Shown piece after piece: positions 60,880 to 64,000 of a stretch of DNA of 64,000 bases. The position numbers and the translations under genes were made by a program. This DNA comes from Roseovarius sp. 217. GTDB lineage: Bacteria > Pseudomonadota > Alphaproteobacteria > Rhodobacterales > Rhodobacteraceae. Numbering within the stretch: the first letter of the stretch is position 1; every line of letters starts with the position of its first letter. Location of the stretch: the NCBI RefSeq assembly GCF_000152845.1, contig NZ_CH902584.1, positions 1,152,500-1,216,499 of the forward strand, in the 5' to 3' direction. The notes under the pieces are model-generated. The model searched no databases. It worked only from the letters and a program-made list of their open reading frames with translations, and had not been told where the DNA came from.

Positions 60880-61926
60880 ATGCCTGGCGGCATTCCTGAA
60901 ACCCTGCTCATAGTTCTCTGTGGCTTTGCTGGCGGCGCGATCCTTGGGCTGGCGGCGCGCGTGGGGCGCTTCTGCACCTTGGGGGCCATCGAGGATCTGC
61001 TCTATCAGCAGAGCGATACGCGAATTCGCATGTGGGGGCTGGCGATTGGGATGGCAGGCTTTACGGCCTTTGGCTTTGCCGGGATGGATCTGTTTGATAT
61101 TGCCGCCAACGCCTATTGGATCACGCCCTGGTCACCCTTGGCGAGCGTTTTGGGTGGGCTGTTGTTTGGCTATGGCATGTCACTGGCGGGTAACTGTGGA
61201 TTTGGTGCATTGGCACGGTTTGGAGGCGGCGATCTGCGGGCCTTTGTGATCGTGTTGGTGATGGGAATTTCAGCCTATATCATGATGTCCGGGCCGTTTG
61301 CGCGGTTGCGCATCATGGCGACTGAGGCCACCAGCCCCGCGCTTGACAGTCAATCCTATGCGCAGGTTTTAGGCGCATTCACCGGGTTACCGACGATTTG
61401 GGTCGGGCTGGCGGTGTCCGCGCTGATCACGGTGGCCGCGCTCGCGTCGCGGGATTTCCTGCGGAACCGACAGGCGCTCTTTTGGGGGGCGATGGTCGGG
61501 CTTGCTGTCACCTCGGGTTGGCTCGGCACCTCTTGGGTGGCCACACATGGATTCATGCCGCAGCCGGTACAGACCCATACGTTCTCTGCGCCGCTTGGCG
61601 AAACCATCATCTTTCTGATGACTGCGAGCGGCGGCGGTCTCAGCTTTGGCGTGGCCTCGGTCTTTGGCGTGCTTGCGGGTGCGTTTTGCGGCAGTTTGTT
61701 CAAGGGGCATTTCCGCTGGGAAGCCTGCGAAGACCCGCGCGAGTTGCGGCGTCAGATTCTCGGGGCGGTCTGCATGGGGTTTGGGGCAGTGCTGGCCTTT
61801 GGCTGCACGGTCGGTCAGGGAATTTCCGCATTTTCCGTGCTGTCGTTCAGCGCACCGATCACCTTTGCCGCGATTTTTGTGGGTGCGGCGATTGGCTTGC
61901 GTCAGCTCATCACCGGCTTTGCCTGA
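60880..61926 (+). CDS. soxT: SoxT-like YeeE/YedE transporter
   Basis: A 348-residue membrane protein with ~9 helices and YeeE-type Cys motifs: ARVGRFCTLGAIEDL, SLAGNCGFGALARFGGG and FGCTVGQGISAFS. It follows soxS-soxR by 42 bp, the place of soxT in Pseudaminobacter and roseobacters, where it is linked to thiosulfate entry for signalling. Its last 25 bp overlap the end of the convergent SulP gene. Confidence 0.88.
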   Translation: MPGGIPETLLIVLCGFAGGAILGLAARVGRFCTLGAIEDLLYQQSDTRIRMWGLAIGMAGFTAFGFAGMDLFDIAANAYWITPWSPLASVLGGLLFGYGMSLAGNCGFGALARFGGGDLRAFVIVLVMGISAYIMMSGPFARLRIMATEATSPALDSQSYAQVLGAFTGLPTIWVGLAVSALITVAALASRDFLRNRQALFWGAMVGLAVTSGWLGTSWVATHGFMPQPVQTHTFSAPLGETIIFLMTASGGGLSFGVASVFGVLAGAFCGSLFKGHFRWEACEDPRELRRQILGAVCMGFGAVLAFGCTVGQGISAFSVLSFSAPITFAAIFVGAAIGLRQLITGFA

Positions 61927-63656
61927 TCGCCCGCCACGGTATCGGGGGCAAGGGCGGCAAAGGCATCGTATTGAGCGAGAAACACCTTGCCGGTGAGATC
62001 GCGCAGGAAATGCGCGCGGCAGAGGCGGTCCATCACCGGGCCTTTGACCTCTGACAGATGCAGGCGGATGCCCATTTCCTTGAGCCGTTTGGTGATCTCT
62101 TCCAGTGTTTCCACCGCGCTCAGGTCGATCTCGTTGATGGCAGAACACATCAGCACCACGTCACGCACCGGCCCCCCGGCCTGCACGCGCGCGAACACGT
62201 GATCCTCGATAAAGCGGGCATTGGCGAAATAGAGGCTCTGATCCGGGCGAAAGGTGACGATCGCAGGGTCGGTCAGCACCCTGTGGCGCAGGATATTGCG
62301 GAAATGCTGCGTGCCGGGAACAAGGCCCACTTCGGCAATATGGGGCCGTGAACTGCGATAGAGATGCAGGCCAATCGAGAGGATCACGCCGGCGGAGACG
62401 CCGGTTTCGACCCCAAAGCCGAGGGTGAGCAGGATGGTGCCCGCCACAGCCGCGAAATCCGCCTTGGAATAGGCCCAACTGCTGCGCAGGATGGCGAAAT
62501 CCACGAGGCTGAGCACGGCCACGATAATCGTGGCGGCCAGCGTGGCAATGGGCAGAAAATAGATCAGCGGCGTGAGGAATATCGCGGCGATGGCCAAGCC
62601 CACGGCGGTGAAGGCCCCCGCGGCGGGTGTTGCAGCACCTGCGTCGTAATTCACGACAGAGCGGGCAAAGCCACCGGTGACAGGATAGCCGCCAGTAAGG
62701 GCCGCGCCGATATTGGCCGCGCCGAGGCCGATCAATTCCTGATCCGGGTCGATCCGTTGGCGCTTCTTGGCGGCCAGCGTTTGCGCCACCGACATGGATT
62801 CCACAAAGCCGATCACCGAAATCAAAAGCGCGGGCACAAAGAGCGCGCCGATCAGCCCCGGTGAAAAGGACGGAAGCGTCAGCGGTGGCAATCCCTGAGG
62901 CACCGCCCCGACAACGGCAACACCATGCTGATCGAGCCCGAAGAGCCAGACCAGAAATGTGCTGAAGGCCACGGCGATGACCGGCCCCGCCTTGGCCCCC
63001 ATATCGGCCGCACGCGGACCGAACCCGCGCTGCACCAGCAGGGGTTTCAACCCGCGCCGCACCCAGAAGAGAAAGGCGGCAGACGCCACGCCGATGAGCA
63101 GCGTGAGACTGTTGATATCCGCCAGATGCCACAGCAGAGACCAGAGCATGTCCGGCAGGCTGCCACCGCTCGCCTTGACCCCCAAGAGATGTTTCAACTG
63201 GCTGACGGCGATCAGGATGCCGCTGGCGGTGATAAACCCGGCGATCACCGGATGCGACAGGAAGTTCGCCAGAAACCCAAGGCGCAGAATGCCCATGGTG
63301 AGCAGGATCAGGCCGGACAGCCCGGCAAGGGTCAGCGCCGCCACGGCATAGCCCGCCGTGCCCGCCTCGGCCACATCGCCAATCGCGGCGGCTGTCATCA
63401 GGGATACCACCGCGACCGGACCCACGGCCAAGGCACGGCTGGTGCCGAAAATGGCATAGAGGATGATCGGACGGATCGAGGCATAGAGCCCCGCCTCGGG
63501 CGGCAGACCGGCCAAGAGGGCGTAGGCCAGCGATTGCGGGATCAGCATGATCGTCACGATCACCGCCGCCATGCCGTCATCTGTCAGCGCATGCCGGTCA
63601 TAGTCGCGGCCCCAATCCAGTACCGGCAGGACGCGCCCGAGGGATTTAAAATCCAT
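61902..63656 (-). CDS. SulP-family anion transporter with STAS domain
   Basis: A 584-residue SLC26/SulP protein: ~12-14 helices (residues ~25-430) including the signature VAVVSLMTAAAIG-like AVGPVAVVSLMTAA, GGYPVTGGFARSVVNYDAGAATPAAG, then a cytoplasmic STAS domain (~450-570; DVVLMCSAINEIDLSAVETLEEITKRLKEMG). It could export sulfate made by Sox or import it; bicarbonate is another family substrate. The start at 63656 is preferred. It is in line with the gene at 63694. Confidence 0.9.
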   Translation of the reverse strand: MDFKSLGRVLPVLDWGRDYDRHALTDDGMAAVIVTIMLIPQSLAYALLAGLPPEAGLYASIRPIILYAIFGTSRALAVGPVAVVSLMTAAAIGDVAEAGTAGYAVAALTLAGLSGLILLTMGILRLGFLANFLSHPVIAGFITASGILIAVSQLKHLLGVKASGGSLPDMLWSLLWHLADINSLTLLIGVASAAFLFWVRRGLKPLLVQRGFGPRAADMGAKAGPVIAVAFSTFLVWLFGLDQHGVAVVGAVPQGLPPLTLPSFSPGLIGALFVPALLISVIGFVESMSVAQTLAAKKRQRIDPDQELIGLGAANIGAALTGGYPVTGGFARSVVNYDAGAATPAAGAFTAVGLAIAAIFLTPLIYFLPIATLAATIIVAVLSLVDFAILRSSWAYSKADFAAVAGTILLTLGFGVETGVSAGVILSIGLHLYRSSRPHIAEVGLVPGTQHFRNILRHRVLTDPAIVTFRPDQSLYFANARFIEDHVFARVQAGGPVRDVVLMCSAINEIDLSAVETLEEITKRLKEMGIRLHLSEVKGPVMDRLCRAHFLRDLTGKVFLAQYDAFAALAPDTVAGDQAKPVMS

Positions 63657-63693
63657 GTTACTTGTTCCGCGCCCCGTAAGAGGGGGCAATGTC

Positions 63694-64000
63694 TCAGAGC
63701 TTGTTCACCGGCAGTTTCAGCATCGGATTACCGTCGCTGTCGCGTGGCACCTCACCTGCGCGCATATTCACCTGCAAGGAGGGCAGGATCAGACGGGGCA
63801 TATCCAGTGTCGCGTCGCGTTCGGTGCGGAATTTCACGAACTCCTCGCGCGTCCTGCCGCCGCCGACGTGGATGTTATGCGCTTTTTCCGCGCCCACGGT
63901 CGTCTCCCACTGAATGTCACGGCCATTCGGGCCATAATCGTGACACATGAAGAGGCGCATGTCGTCGGGCAATCGCAGCACCTTTTGGATGCTGTCGTAG
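63694..64000 (-). CDS. metallo-beta-lactamase-fold hydrolase, persulfide dioxygenase-like (C-terminal part)
   Basis: The last ~102 residues of a gene that begins beyond the right edge. The segment FMCHDYGPNGRDIQWETTVGAEKAHNIHVG, with the HDY metal motif, and the ending LDMPRLILPSLQVNMRAGEVP match the C-termini of bacterial ETHE1/Blh-like MBL proteins that oxidise persulfides or hydrolyse related thiols. Its place beside SulP and sox genes fits sulfane-sulfur handling. It ends 37 bp before the SulP start. Confidence 0.82.
   Translation of the reverse strand, partial: YDSIQKVLRLPDDMRLFMCHDYGPNGRDIQWETTVGAEKAHNIHVGGGRTREEFVKFRTERDATLDMPRLILPSLQVNMRAGEVPRDSDGNPMLKLPVNKL

Overview
The window looks like the chromosome of a marine alphaproteobacterium of the Rhodobacterales (Roseobacter group). 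The reasons are G+C-rich coding DNA, a CcrM-type GANTC methyltransferase, a complete Kelly-Friedrich sox cluster with the divergent soxRS/soxVW arrangement, a cuyA-like cysteate lyase, several polyamine-type ABC systems, and close similarity of the housekeeping proteins to that group. This is inference from protein character; no search was run. No phage, insertion sequence or CRISPR array was seen.

Layout. 1-7945 (minus) is one tightly coupled operon: a PotABCD-like importer followed by a class III aminotransferase, a BKACE (DUF849) beta-keto-acid cleavage enzyme, a GNAT acetyltransferase, an acetylpolyamine-type deacetylase and the start of an FAD oxidoreductase. A LysR gene diverges from it at 8046. 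The enzyme set matches, step for step, the acetylated route of beta-lysine breakdown known biochemically from Pseudomonas, and is the strongest candidate here for an undescribed system. 9023-12529 holds a Pho-box-like site, a Na+/phosphate symporter and an FAD amine oxidase whose two halves are in swapped (circularly permuted) order. 12571-14865 has a soluble class III cyclase with TolB/TPR-like regions and a DUF3307 membrane protein. 14893-20953 (minus) is a thiamine operon (thiD-O-S-G-E-F, a ThiY-like binding protein, tenA) under a TPP riboswitch.

21013-35361 is mixed: MmgE/PrpD, ccrM and rnhB, four small envelope proteins of unknown function, a membrane protein with a cytoplasmic winged helix, LysR/cuyA, pheT, ytoQ, an orphan Phd-type antitoxin beside tRNA-Arg(CCT), a LacI regulator with a beta-hydroxyacid dehydrogenase, and a membrane-anchored RTX protein. 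35516-40994 has rpsO-pnp, a stretch with two look-alike terminators that may hold a small RNA, a secreted glutathione peroxidase, msrB-msrA and a DMT exporter.

40997-48627 is a second polyamine unit: PotFGHI-like transporter plus FAD oxidase on the minus strand, and a divergent GntR/FCD regulator plus aminotransferase on the plus strand. A shared TTTGATCA element lies before both arms. 48635-64000 is the sulfur region. soxVWXYZABCDEF, a DUF302 protein and a YeeE/YedE channel are on the minus strand; soxS, soxR and a SoxT-like YeeE protein diverge on the plus strand; a SulP anion transporter and the end of a metallo-beta-lactamase-fold protein follow. Inverted repeats sit in the soxS/soxV and soxW/soxX gaps, and a strong terminator-like hairpin separates soxA from soxB. 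Together these genes would oxidise thiosulfate to sulfate in the periplasm under SoxR control, with thiol supply through SoxV/SoxW/SoxS.
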